From the NCBI GenBank assembly GCA_917880885.1, contig OU862912.1:46983117-47047116 (forward strand): 64,000 bases of DNA, written 5' to 3'. Under the pieces are notes generated by a model that was not told where the DNA came from, ran no database searches, and saw only the letters and a program-made list of their open reading frames with translations. A program made the translations under genes and the position numbers. Shown here piece after piece: positions 12,561 through 24,146 of the stretch (the stretch's first letter is position 1; every line of letters begins with the position of its first letter). The stretch comes from Limnephilus marmoratus (Eukaryota > Arthropoda > Insecta > Trichoptera > Limnephilidae).

Positions 12561-13325
12561 AAAGAGTATTGTTTTTCAGATTAAACGCTAAATGATCAAT
12601 TCTTTTAATAAGCTTTACGGAGGGTAAGGAGTAAGGAGAGTAGTACCCAAAACCGTAAGTAGGTACGTCATTTCTACATAAATTGCGTAAATTAAGAAGA
12701 TCCATCAGATATCTCTTGGTATACCCCTGTTACCCACCCTACATCTTCTAAACTGTTTGTCACATTTTCTATAAACCTATATTAAGTATGTCATAGTGTT
12801 TTAGTGCAGGAATTCCATAATATTGAATACCCCTGAGGTTCATAAAGATCCTCTGAATGATTCCAACCAATTAATTCTTATGTTAATATAATACATTCCA
12901 TAAATTCCATAAATCAATGTCATTACAACTTCGTGCTTTTCATAGATATTAAATTTGTACTTCTACTAACAAGACTATCAATAGTAAAATTATAGAAAAA
13001 GCATATCAGAATGGCTCCAACTCGACGAACTAAACTGGAACAAACCGCATTTGCAGACGTGAAATTCAGCATTGGTGCGACGATGGAAGTTGCAGATTAT
13101 TTGTCTCTGCTCTTTGCTCTCTGCTCACGGGTATGTCGAGATAGTTGGATTTAAATAGTTGCAAATGCATATATCTCTACTCCAACTGTCCAACACATTA
13201 ATTTCATGCCTAATGATCAAGCTATCCGTTGCTTCAGGTTTCTTACTGGGTGATCCAGTGATGATAATATTTTAACTTAATACAGAAGTAAGAGAAGCTT
13301 AGTGGCATAGAAATAACGATTATCT
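12561..13325. other. Intergenic; one unassigned short reading frame
   Basis: Mostly plain sequence. From ATG at 13011 (plus) a 47-codon frame begins MAPTRRTKLEQ and is less AT-biased than its surroundings, but no domain, splice support or family is recognised. Confidence 0.25.
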
Positions 13326-13329
13326 TTAC

Positions 13330-13556
13330 AAAGTATAAAATAAGTCGCTCCCGCTGTATGTGCGCTTAGATCTTTTAAACTACGCAACGGATTTTCATGT
13401 GGTTTTCACCAACAGATAGAGTGATTCAATAGGAAGGTTTATATGTATAAAACATGCATATTGTATTAGAGAAAAGCTGAGAAATTCAAAGATTCAATTC
13501 AGGCAGCGGGCAGCGTGCAGCGTTAGCCACTGCAACGTGTGGCCGGGTCTGCTAGT
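13330..13556 (+). mobile_element. Non-autonomous Helitron 3' part, copy 1
   Basis: The segment carries the conserved block GATCTTTTAAACTACGCAAC and ends in CTGCTAG followed by T. Just inside the end is a hairpin, GCCAC-TGCAACGT-GTGGC. A CTAG 3' end with a subterminal hairpin and insertion next to T is typical of Helitrons. A second copy at 60105-60366 has the same layout. The 5' end was not located. Confidence 0.65.
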
Positions 13557-13568
13557 AATGTATAATTA

Positions 13569-13700
13569 ATGAAGACAATATTAGCGAAACTCGATCGAAA
13601 ATCTGAAACAGAAAAATCAGAATACGGTCAAATCTGGGACTCGAACTTAAGACCAGTCAGTGCTCTACCGTATTAGCTATAATGTGTCACTATTCGGTCA
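13569..13700 (-). mobile_element. tRNA-derived SINE, copy 1
   Basis: Read on the minus strand, a tRNA-like head with an A-box-like region and B box GTTCGAGTCCC is followed by a short body (TTTTCTGTTTCAGATTTTCG). It matches the unit present twice in inverted orientation at 14165-14425. The acceptor ends do not pair, so it is not a working tRNA gene. Confidence 0.55.
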
Positions 13701-14164
13701 CATTTAACATTATCTTTATTTTCTCAATCGTAGCATATTTTTATTGGCTGCTATCTTTATATATGATTGCAAGATTCAATCAGAGCTGAATGCTCTCTAG
13801 ATAGTGTCTTGGATAAATTTTTCTATTTTTATTTAATATGTGACATCTATTTACTTTTCAGCAGGTCTAGAATGAATATTTACTTGTAGCGCAGAAATTC
13901 TGTGACTAACTACTATATGTATTCCTCTTTGCCCAGAATACTAATGGAGGGAAACAATTAGCCAAGTCAATGGAAATCTTCAATTTATCTTTAAACAAAT
14001 ATAAAATATTGTTACTGAGGCAGTTCAGTTATGTACAATTGTATATTTTCTTATTATTCATTTGTAATGTGTAAAAGCCCCGAAAAAGGGCGTTAATTTA
14101 TAGATAAATAAACAAATAAATAAATATTTTAACTCAATGAGTAAAACTTCATTAAACGTTTTAA
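13701..14164. other. Intergenic, nothing recognised
   Basis: AT-rich; short A/T simple repeats near 14105-14130. Confidence 0.3.
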
Positions 14165-14425
14165 ATTAAAAAGACAATATTAGCGAAACTCAATCGAAAA
14201 TCTGAAACTGAATCATAAAAGATACGGTCACATCTGGGACACGAACCCAGGACCAATGGATAGGAACCCTCGGATAGGGACACATTAGATCAGTTGGTAG
14301 AGCACTGACCCGGCAAGTCATAGGTCCTGGGTTCGAGTAACGGATGTGACCGTAATTTTTTCTGATTTTTCTGTTTCAGATTTTCGATTGAGTTTCTCTA
14401 ATACGGTCTTCATTATTGGAGGGGA
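14165..14425. mobile_element. Foldback formed by two inverted SINE units around a tRNA-like core
   Basis: Left arm (from GCGAAACTCAATCGAAAATC) is the reverse complement of the right arm (ending GATTTTCGATTGAGTTTC). Between them is a tRNA-like segment, about 14278-14350, with A-box-like TAGATCAGTTGGTAGAG and B-box-like GGTTCGAGTAA. It looks like two SINE copies head to head, or a rearranged copy. Same family as 13569-13700. Confidence 0.6.
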
Positions 14426-14697
14426 CCCCACCACTTTCCCAACGGCGTTATAAGGAAACATGTGGTTTCCTCCTTCACCGCACACGTCAAGAATCTATTT
14501 TATTGAACGAAGCTACATTTATTTAAACGACTCTAGACCCTCCAATGTCCATGCATACGGGGTTAGAAAGCAGTATGCAAGTACTTACATTAACATAATA
14601 CAAAAGAATAATAAATCTGGCAGCCCGTAGAATAATTCTTCTGATATCTATAGAGAAAAATATATACAGATAAAGGTGTTAGTAAATTTAAAAAAAT
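14426..14697. other. Intergenic, nothing recognised
   Basis: No feature seen. Confidence 0.3.
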
Positions 14698-17600
14698 AAG
14701 AGCCGCGCCCGGTTGAAACCTGTACAAGAGAAATAGCGAAAAAGTAACAGTGATAGTATATTTTTGTTGTGATTAGTGATAATTAGTGATAATATAATGC
14801 AAGTATTTACAATAATGTCTTCATTAATTGAATATTGGAAAAAACACCTAATACTCAAGAACAAGCCAAACCTCCCGTCAGGTAATAATGTGAAAGAAGA
14901 TTACTCGAAAGAAATTCTAGAAAAACGAAAACAGCTACAACCTCAACTAGAAGATGAAAAAAGAAGGGAAACATTGCTTACATAAAATATGACAAACTGA
15001 TAGTGTTAAAATCGAAGGACGACATTAGCGAAAAGAGGAAAAGAGTACTATCGGATTCTCCTAAATCACCATCACAGAAGAAAGTAAATACAAACAAAAT
15101 ATTGAGCAATCCTTCACAATCACTACCCAAAACTGGCACAAAAGTGATCACCAGACCTAACATTCTAAACTATGTCAACCGAGCATGTTCTGACTCAGAA
15201 CTAAATGCTACAAAAAACTAACCATTGCTTCGGAAAATCGGAAACAAACAACATTAATACCAAATAGAAGTAATAATCAAAATCAATCAACAAAAAGTCT
15301 CCCAATACGGCTGGTCCCCGCGGGAGTTATAGACCACTACCCTCTAACAACAAAAAGAAACAAAACACTCAATATTGCAACTTTAAATACGAGAACTCTT
15401 AGAACCGAAGAAAGCCTACACGAGCTAGAAAAAGCTCTCGAAGAAATAAAATGGGACATCCTGGGCATTAGTGAGATGCGAAGACTAGGAGAAAGTATTG
15501 AGGAACGCACTGACTACATACTATTCCACAAAGGCGAAACAGCCGGCCAAAGAGGAGTAGGATTCATAATCAAACGGTCAATGAAACAATACATACAAGA
15601 CCTAATTGGAATCTCCGATCGAATAGCCATTCTTAACATTAAAATACCGGGATACCAAAAATTATGGTCAGTTATACAAATTTATGCTCCAACAGAACAA
15701 GCTACAAAAACAGAAATCAAACTTTTCTATAAAGAATTAACGCAGACATTAACAAGGTATCTAAACAATCATGTAATCCTAATGGGTGATTTTAATGCTC
15801 AAGTCGGGGCGAAGCAATGCAAAGAAGAATATGTCTTAGGAAAGTTTGGCCACGGTAAAAGAAGTCCACATGGTGAATTCCTGGTTGAATTTTTATTACA
15901 AAACAACCTAACACTATTGAACAGTTTATATATGAAAAACCAAAAGAATAAGTGGACCTGGATCTCCCCCGACGGCAACACCAAAAACGAAATTGACTAC
16001 ATAACAACAAACCATCTAAATTCAATTTCAATACAAATTATCGTATGGTAAGAAGCAACATAAGAATAGAACCACCAAAGAAATCCAGAAAATATTTTGC
16101 TTCACACACTACAAAACACCACAGCGAAGAAACCTTAAAGAAAATAGGACAATCTCTAATTGAATCAGCTGAAGAATTGACTACGTGTAATATTGATGCT
16201 CATACAAAATATGGAAAGCTAGAAAATCTACTAACTAAAGTTAAAGCTGGCAATAGTAGAAGAAACAAGTACATACTAAGTGATACAACGCTAAAACTTA
16301 TAGAAGAAAGAAAAAATCTACTTTCAACACATCCTAAAAAAGAAAATATAAAAACGATAACAAAATTAAGTAAGGAAATCAGAGAGAACATCAGGAAAGA
16401 TAGGAAGACCAAAAGGCTGCAAACATTAGAAAAGCATATAGTGAAAACAGGTGGAGTGAAAAAAGCACTCAAAGAACTGAGAGAATCAAATAAAGAATGG
16501 ATACCAAAACTAATCAAAAAGGGGACTACTTCTTCAAATAGAAAAAACATAAATGAAATAGCCACAACATTTTACCAGGACCTCTACTCGAGCCCAGACG
16601 ACAAACAAAAACCGATCCGAGGACAGCCGTCAATAAAGAGCTGCAAAATGTTATGACTGAACCAAAAATACTTTCCAGAGAAGTAGAAAAAGCCATATAT
16701 AGTCAGAAGTTGGAAAAAGCTCCAGGTCCAGACAAAGTGACAAACGAACTTCTTAAAGGCACCTTGGAAGAACTACTACCAATACTCACTTCAATTTTCA
16801 ATGAAATACTAATAACTGGTCTTATCCCTACACAGTGGAAAACATCAAACATTATTCTTATATTTAAGAAAGGACAAAAGGAAGATATAGGAAACTACAG
16901 ACCTATAAGTTTGATGTCAAATATCTACAAAGTATTTTCCAAAGTTATCCTGGAAAGAATAAGTAAAAAGTTAGACGAAAACCAGCCACGGGAGCAAGCC
17001 GGCTTTAGACAAAAATACTCTACCCTGGACCACATACACACAGTGAAACAAATAGTAGAAAAATATAAAGAGTAGGTATAATAAGAAACTATACATGGCA
17101 TTCATCGATTACTCTAAAGCTTTCGACAGCATAAGACATACAGCTATATGGGATAGCCTCAAACAGCAGGGGATACCTTTAAACTACATCAATATTATAA
17201 AGAACATATACTCGAATTGCGAAGCGAGGATCCAACTAGAAACCTTGGGAAAAAAGTTCAAAATCGAGAGAGGAGTTAGACAGGGAGACCCTCTATCACC
17301 AAAATTGTTCTCGGCTGCTCTAGAAAGTATCTTCCGCAAACTCGAATGGAAAAAATATGGTATCAACGTGCAAGGTGTAAAACTGAACCACCTAAGATTT
17401 GCAGACGATATAGTACTATTCGAGGAAAACCCAACGCATCTAAAGAAAATGATAGAATCACTAAATGACGAAAGCGTGAAAGTCGGCCTATGCATGAACA
17501 AAGACAAAACAAAATTGCTTACAAACTCTGAACCAGTAATTATAAAAATTGACAACCAACCACTCGAATATGTGTCAGATTACATCTATTTAGGACAGAT

Positions 17601-18251
17601 AATATCTCACAAAGATCAAACCACTAAAGAAATAGAGCGAAGAATAGCAAATGGATGGAAGAAATACTGGTCTTTGAAAGAAGTCTTGAAATCCAAGGAG
17701 CTAAGTATGCAAATAAAAAGAAAAGTCTTCAACACATGTATACTTCCAGTTATCACCTATGGATGTGAAACTTGGGCACTCACCAAACGCCACAGAGAAA
17801 AGTTGGAACGCTGCCAGAGAGCCATGGAGAGAAGTTTGATAGGAATAAGGAAACAGGACAGAGTGAGATGTAGCATAATAAGAGAAAAAACTAAAATCAC
17901 CAATATAGTCACCCGAATAGACCAACAGAAGTGGAGATGGTCAGGTCACATGATCCGCGATCCACAAGAAAAATGGTGCAAGAATGTCACGGAATGGTAT
18001 CCCAGAGATGGCAAGAGAAGTAGAGGACGTCAACAAGTAAGATGGGAAGACGACCTAAAACTCACGGCTGGTCATCATTGGAGAAGAGTAGCGCGTGACA
18101 GGTCCCAGTGGAAAATGTTAGAGGAGGCCTATGCCAAGAGGCAAACTGAGCTTCGGGATATACTATAACAAACAAGAACATGTCTAGTATTCATACCTAA
18201 CAGAAGTTCAGCTTAAAAAGGCTTATTATTATTATTATTATTATTATTATT
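14698..18251 (+). mobile_element. RTE-like LINE, nearly full length, ending in (TTA)n
   Basis: A 3.5-kb non-LTR retrotransposon. Order: a GC-richer leader from about 14698, a lysine-rich N-terminal region (14776-15221), an apurinic-type endonuclease (15362-16050), a linker, the reverse transcriptase (16650-17600) and a C-terminal domain. The stop at 18168 is followed by about 50 bases of 3' UTR and a (TTA)n microsatellite (about 18224-18251) in place of poly-A. A short microsatellite tail and a single fused endonuclease-RT frame fit RTE-type elements. Three frameshifts inactivate it. Confidence 0.85.
15350..18168 (+). pseudogene. Endonuclease-reverse transcriptase of the RTE-like LINE, three frameshifts
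   Basis: The polyprotein would nick the target and reverse-transcribe element RNA. The endonuclease starts before any ATG, at NIATLNTRT (15371), with ISEMRR, IYAPT and GDFNAQVG (about 15784). The usual SDHR block is degraded at about 16025, where the frame shifts. A second shift is near 16620, just before the VMTEPKILSREVEK block. A third is at about 17075, where a small insertion creates a stop before MAFIDYSKAFDS. The RT keeps GNYRPISLMS, VRQGDPLSPKLF and catalytic FADD (about 17398). The C-terminal part has WRWSGHM and RGRQQVRWEDDL, common to this LINE type. Inactive but young-looking. Confidence 0.85.
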
Positions 18252-18930
18252 GAATATTACAATTTGAGATTTTACTCATTAAGTTAAAAAAATAAAGATT
18301 ATAATGAACTTAGAATCCAGAATTGCAGCGCCAACTAGGCTGTATTTTTTATTATGATATTTCAATGTTCGTCCCTCTTTGACGAATAGAGCGATAGAGT
18401 CAGGGAAGGTAGGCTGTAGATCATGAAAAATATTTTATGACTAGCGCGGACCCATAAAAATCACGGAATAGTCTGAATTCTTGACAAATCAGTTCCAATT
18501 TTGAAAATGACACAATCAAAATAATCTTCTGTTAAAATATTATATTAGAGGACGAGGTATCAAGGTATTTTGTAGCTTGTACGAATTCTTACGAATGTAT
18601 TTTGTAGCTTGTACGAATTCAAACAATTGAAAATTATGTCTTTTAAATTCAAAGCAAATTTGAATGAATTGAAACAGGGTTACGAACGACACACAGAAAG
18701 CCGAAATTCGTATTTTTGAATGCCACGAGTTGCCAATCTCAAGTAATGATATAGTGCCTCCGTAATAAATTTTGTTTTTCAGTATTTTCTATTAAAACGT
18801 TTAAAATTGCAACCCTTTGTAATACGTAAAAAACTCACTCAACTGTAAATCGCTAAATTACTCCTATTTTGTATTAGCACATACTTACTACCTACCTACT
18901 AAAATGGCATAGTGCTTTGTGTATAATAAA
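18252..18930. other. Intergenic, nothing recognised
   Basis: A short direct repeat of TTTTGTAGCTTGTACGAATT occurs near 18568 and 18599. Otherwise plain. Confidence 0.3.
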
Positions 18931-19200
18931 AAAAACATAGTGTGCGATTCACACGCGGTAGAAGTGAACCCTTCAGAAAACTAAAGTAGACAAGAGTGGG
19001 AAGGATACAAAGCATCGCACAAAGAGGAGACCGGTAGGCTACTAAGCACCGTACAAAGAGGAGACCGATTAAACTATCTCATTCTCTCGCAGGCCAAATC
19101 CTATAGATGTAGGTGTTTATTTCTTTTTAGTTTCGCTATTTTTCGATTGATCGAGTTTCAAATCATAACAGTGCTAAAGAAATTTTAACTTTAAAAAAAT
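18931..19200 (+). repeat. Dispersed repeat, paired with 25683-25830
   Basis: Shares CTCGCAGGC, TCGAGTTTCAAATCA and GTGCTAAAGAA blocks, in the same order, with 25683-25830. A GAGGAGACCG motif is doubled at about 19024 and 19063. Class unknown. Confidence 0.4.
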
Positions 19201-19740
19201 ATATTTATATATATATAAATATCTAACGAAAATGGGGTAAGTAATTGCAAACTTCTACTTAGTGATGTTCACATTTCACAAGTGACTAGCAGAATGTTAG
19301 AACGATGAAATATTGAGAAAAATATATTAGTTATGGATTAAGTGGGTAGCTACACAATACGTATCTGTAAATCTGTGTAATTAAGTAAGTTAAAACAATT
19401 AACATATAATTAATTTCCTGTGATTAGAAACAATGTGCATATTATATGTGCATGTTATAGGTGCATGTACCTACACAGCATGTACCTCCATTGCGTTCAC
19501 AGGTTACGAATATTACCTACAGGCACTGACAGTGACAGGCAATGACGCCATATGTAATCTCTCTATATCCGGAAAGATACTTAAATTCTACATATCCGTA
19601 GTACTTATACGTAGGGAAGAAACGTCCACATGCGAGTTGCTGACGGAAGTAGCAAAATCTTGTATCGAATTCTTGAATCCGAAACCGAATTATAACTGTA
19701 GCTTAGCGTGAAATTGTACACAGATGTTATTTGCGGCGCG
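19201..19740. other. Intergenic with one unassigned open frame
   Basis: A 92-codon plus-strand frame at 19433-19711 begins MCILYVHVIGACT; its first part is made of repeated GTGCATGT/ACCTACA-type words. No family recognised; not called a gene. Confidence 0.3.
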
Positions 19741-19760
19741 GCGCGTATAACGTGGCGTCC

Positions 19761-20970
19761 GGGAGGCGTCTACTAATATCTACAGGAATTCCAAAAACTG
19801 AACAAATCGGACTAATATCTATGAGAACCAAAGTGCGTACGAATATCTACAGCTCAAACTGCTGACTAATATCAATGAGAACCAAAGTGTGGACGAATAT
19901 CTACAGCACTGGCAGAGGTTGGATTTTGCAATTATGTATAGCATATTGAAATAAGGTAATGTTGCGTATGCAGTTTAAAAAGGAGGCGTCTACTAATATC
20001 TACAGGAATTCCAAAAACTGAAAAAATCAAACTAATATCTATGAGAACCAAAGTGTTGACGAATATCTACAGCTCAAACTGTTGACTAATATCTATGAGA
20101 ACCAAAGTGTTGACTAATATCTACAGCACTGGCAGAGGTTGGATTTGCAATTATGTATAGCATATTGGAATAACGTAATATTGCGTATGCAGTTTAAAAA
20201 ACTTAATTTATGTAAGTATGTATGTAAAAATCCCTAATATCGGACTATTGGACACATTTAGCTGATTAGTCCAACCTACGCTCTGTAGATATTAGTTCAA
20301 CTTACGCTCTGTAGATATTAGTCAACACTCTGAAGTTCGTAGATATTAGTTCAACATATGAGCTGTAGACATTCGTCCGACATACAGGCTGTAGATATTA
20401 GTATCTGGAGTCGTTTAAAAAACTCAATTAGGGTATGTAAAAATCCCTAATATCGGACTATTGGACACATTTAGCTGATTATTAAGGATTTGGGTTTTTG
20501 TTTTAACAGCTTTCTTTATTTCAAGTGCTTCTAAATTATTTAGTCTCTTACCATGACCATTTCTACGTCAGTTAGGTTAGGTTAGGTTGTGGTGCCGTGT
20601 TTTTCGAAATAAATAAATATCTTTGTATTATGAATTATGACCTCCATGTTTGCTTAATAAATTTTTGTCCTCGTTAACAGCAAAATACGTAATATTATGC
20701 AAAAACTTCATGTACGTACTTTAAACGTAATTAGTAATTACGTAATTGAAGTAATTTATGCTTTTCCGTACAACCTCTTGCTCAGCTGCCCTCTGTAGAT
20801 ATTAGTCCAACCTACGCTCCATAGATATTAGTCACCACTGGGACCGTCATAGATATTAGTCAACACTCTGAAGCTCGTAGATATTAGTCCAACATATGAG
20901 CTGTAGATATTCGTCCGGCATACAGGCTGTAGATATTATTATCTGGAGTCGGCGTCCGACATGCACTCGT
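19761..20970. mobile_element. Element built on a 13-bp word present in both orientations
   Basis: The left part carries about ten variants of CTAATATCTACAG and the right part about eleven variants of its reverse complement. The left block (19761-19980) is directly duplicated at 19981-20200. The right block is also doubled (20268-20412 and 20780-20955), with a second duplicated segment around CCCTAATATCGGACTATTGG. Dense subterminal words in opposite orientation at the two ends resemble transposase-binding sites of DNA transposons. No coding sequence or exact termini recognised. Confidence 0.5.
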
Positions 20971-21412
20971 AGCTGGGTTCTGAAATTCAACCACGCAGAC
21001 GCTACGGTAATAATACTGTTCGATATTGTTAAATATGTACAATATGTACATAATAGTTTTTTTTAAACAAATAATAATGGTTTTCCACTGAGAACCTTAT
21101 ACAAAAAACACAGAATGAAAATCATGAATTTGTAATTCTCTAATAATGCCACGCAAATTTCCCATAACGCCTACTCAATGCGACATTCTTGCATAATATC
21201 TTACGCTGTCACGCATCAGAACATAAGTATTATATCATTTTACAATATTGACAAATTATAACGGAATGATATTGAAAAAAACTCGTTGTTATGACCGCGT
21301 GTAATACTTTAAAGTCAATTTATGTTATACCTTTTAAATGGCAGCTATTAACCAAATAGGTGAGACTGGTTCGTACCGATAGGAAGGAGATGAATAATTT
21401 AGCGTTATACAT
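20971..21412. other. Intergenic, nothing recognised
   Basis: AT-rich; no open frame or repeat edge found. Confidence 0.3.
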
Positions 21413-21457
21413 TTACATTAGCTCCACACAGGAGGCCCTGAGGAAAATAATTCCCGT
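21413..21457 (-). mobile_element. Family A repeat, 3'-end fragment
   Basis: Contains GCTCCACACAGGAGGCCCTG and part of the palindromic core, then breaks off where the next foldback begins. Confidence 0.5.
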
Positions 21458-21469
21458 CATTAACTCTAG

Positions 21470-22430
21470 CCCGTTCGGTCGACAAGGATTGCACGATAAC
21501 TTTCAGTAACTTTCCTAGCATGGCTGCAGATCGCCAATGAATAAATAACAGTTCACAATGACTAACGGCCGCTGTTCCCAATTCTACTAATCAACTTCTA
21601 AGCCGAAACAGTCTCAACACTGCTTAAGCATCGCTTAATCTAAGGAAGGCAGGAAGAGCAAAACAAAGTTATAAAAAGTGCCAACAGAGTGGCGCTAACA
21701 CCACGAGGTTTTATTAAATTAGTCATATAATATATCCACGAGGTTTTCCGCGTTAGCGCCACTCTGTTGACACTTTTTATAAGTTTGTTTTGCTCAGTCG
21801 ACCTTAATCAACGGGCCGGCTTCCTTAGATTAAGCGATGTTGAGACTTAGTTTCGGCTTAGCAGTTGGTTAGTAGGATTGGGAACAGCGGCCGTAACAGC
21901 CGTTGTTCCCAACTTTTCGATCGAACAATCTGAGTCTCCGATCAGCTGAGTGATTTGTTTAGTAACGCTCGATTCGCCCGTTGGTCGGAGAGTTGTGTTG
22001 GGAAGAGCGTATTTTTGCGTATTTGAGGAGTGTTAAGTCATAATTTCGGCTCAACAATTGATCAGTAGGATTGGGAACAACGTTGTTCAACAATGTTCTT
22101 AATATATTCGACGTTGTATGTAGCGATCTGCAGTTGTCCTACTAGGGAACGATGAGAAATTACCGATAACGATGAGAAGTTATCGATACAAACCTTATCG
22201 ATGGACTTATGTGCTGGAATCGGCCCCTAGCTTCAGCATCGTCTCATCGTTCCCTAGCGTGACTGTAGATCACCAACGATTACAGTTCACAGTGAATAAG
22301 TGTGCTTAATATATTCGACGCCAACTGTTGTTGTACGTCGGCGATCTGCAGTTGTCCTAGAGAACGATGAGAAAGTATCGAAAGTTATCCTATCAATCCT
22401 AATCGATCGACCGTGCTAGGGTCCATGACT
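21470..22430. mobile_element. Nest of foldback/MITE elements
   Basis: Two arms of about 150 bp (about 21563-21711 and 21749-21901) are imperfect inverted repeats, with GGCCGCTGTTCCCAAT at the outer ends and GAGTGGCGCTAAC at the inner ends. A second copy of the outer end is at about 22055-22080 and 21901-21920. A smaller element at 22141-22257 has CTAGGGAACGATGAGA at one end and its complement at the other. The outermost flanks (about 21520-21560 and 22315-22360) also share GATCTGCAGTTGTCCTAG-type words in opposite orientation. No coding capacity. Confidence 0.55.
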
Positions 22431-22569
22431 TGTATCATCTTTGGGGATGCTGTGTGGAATGTCTTATTAGGAAATAACGTATGGGAAGTTCTGGGTAGGA
22501 AAAAAAACGAGTATGCCTCAGGCCACACGACTGAAGTAAAACTTCAAACTTTTTTCTCCCTCATCCTCA

Positions 22570-22623
<54 letters not shown>

Positions 22624-22800
22624 CCCCCGCCCTCGCCCTCGCCCTCGCCCTAGGGTATGAGGTATTGTTAGGGTATGAGGTATTGTTAGAAATCTGGAAG
22701 TGATGAGGATCTATCCCTCCTAATGCGCTGCAGGGCCATGATCCAAGAGTTTAAAAAGTCTCCCTTTTTCAGTTTCTCCTGACGCAGTAGGTGGGCAAGG
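22410..22800 (-). mobile_element. Family A repeat with a hexamer expansion
   Basis: Recognised by ATCTTTGGGGATGCTGTGTG and by later family blocks. It is interrupted by the CCTCGT/CCTCGC array at 22556-22650. Confidence 0.5.
22556..22650. repeat. CCTCGT/CCTCGC hexamer microsatellite
   Basis: About 15 hexamers: a CCTCAT start, a CCTCGT block, then a CCTCGC block with one CCCCGC. An open frame across it (22413-22703) is an artefact of the period of six. Confidence 0.8.
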
Positions 22801-23362
22801 GCAATTGCCGCCAAGTATTATACACACGTAACACTCGACAGTTCCAGATATTACGTCAACGCGTGAATATGTCGGTTGGCAAGTTAGGTTTTGTTGTTAG
22901 TTAGTGTGAAGTCATCGAGGAACATCGTGACAAGTGTTGTCCTCAGGTGAACAGCAATGAACACCAAGAGAGGCGAGCAGCATCATATCCCATCCAGGGC
23001 TGGGCAAAATACATGCTTTGCTGTAATTGAAATACAAATTACAAAATACTTTTTCGCATGTATTTAAAATACGAAATACAAAATACTTTTAAGTTGTGTA
23101 TTTGAAATACAAAATACAGTATTTCAACCATTTTTTAATGTCAAATACAAAATACAAATTACAAAATACAAAATACATTTGGTTTAGGTAGAACCGTTGG
23201 TTGCAATAAATTATCGTACCTAAGTGCCCTTATCTAAGGGTGTGTTTCCATAGAAGCAAAGCTGAGCAGAGTGAAACAAGAGACGTGCAAAAATTACAAA
23301 TCATATTGTTTAGAAGACACATCTCGTCTCCGCTCCACTTGTAAAGTTTTGTGGTATAGAAC

Positions 23363-23529
23363 TTAGGGAACGTACCCATACTACGTGACACTTTTAGGGG
23401 GGGGGGGTCTTCAAAAGGTCACGCTCCATACAAATGAGCGGCCGGTTGTTTAGGATTTTGGTCACCGGGGGGGGGGGGGGGGTTAAAAATTGCAAAAAGT
23501 TGGTCACGTAGTTTGGGTACGTTCCCTTA
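23363..23529. mobile_element. G-tract MITE (Harbinger-like), copy 1
   Basis: Element 23366-23526 with TTA duplicated on both sides. Ends read GGGAACGTACCCATACTACG inward. Contains one 10-base G run and a longer one. The paralogous hAT copy at 44764-46486 lacks it at the matching position (about 45165). Confidence 0.7.
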
Positions 23530-23569
23530 GGTGTTAGACAATAATAACAATAATTTTTATTATAATAAC

Positions 23570-24130
23570 ACTAGCTGGTTCCCGGCATGCGTTGCAATGC
23601 CATATTCAAAGAAGTAAATTGTTTCTCCCAGAATGACCTTTTCCGTGCGTCCCCATACCCCTCCCGCATTCTCTTGACCTCCTGCATTCCCCTTCCACCT
23701 TTCCCGCCTACCTTCTCCCGCTCCCCCGTCCCGCCAACCCCCTCCTGCGTTCCATATATTCAGTCCCAGTACATTCAGTTTTCAAACAACTCGCGTGCCA
23801 GTTAATACAATTTTTTTATTCAAATTTTCATTTTTACATATTACAAATGTTCATTTTTGTATATTATAAGAACAGTCAATCAAATCTGGTACCTAACATA
23901 GGTACCTGTTTAAAATATCTATTATTTAAAAAACCCATAGACAATTCTTTTGTTACAAAAAAAAACAGCTGCCTGCTAAATTTAATTTCATCAAACGCCC
24001 GAACTGTCAAACGTGCAAAGTTAAAATCGTAGTTAAGTTTTCTGACATTATCCAATTTTCTACATCATTTTCTTAATTTTTCATTCCGTAAGAACCTTCT
24101 CCAAAGTAGGTTTTAGAAAACTTTAAAAAC
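23570..24130 (+). repeat. Dispersed repeat starting ACTAGCTGGTTCCCGGC, copy 1
   Basis: Closely matches 61305-61885 over its whole length, including GCATGCGTTGCAATGCCATA near the start and TTACAAAAAAAAACAGCTGC further on. The pyrimidine-rich middle gives proline/serine-rich open frames that are not genes. Element class not known. Confidence 0.6.
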
Positions 24131-24146
24131 AAATTAATGAAATTGG

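Noticed and set aside
22413..22703. Leu/Val/Ala-repeat protein
   Set aside because: It is the translation of a hexamer microsatellite in a decayed repeat.
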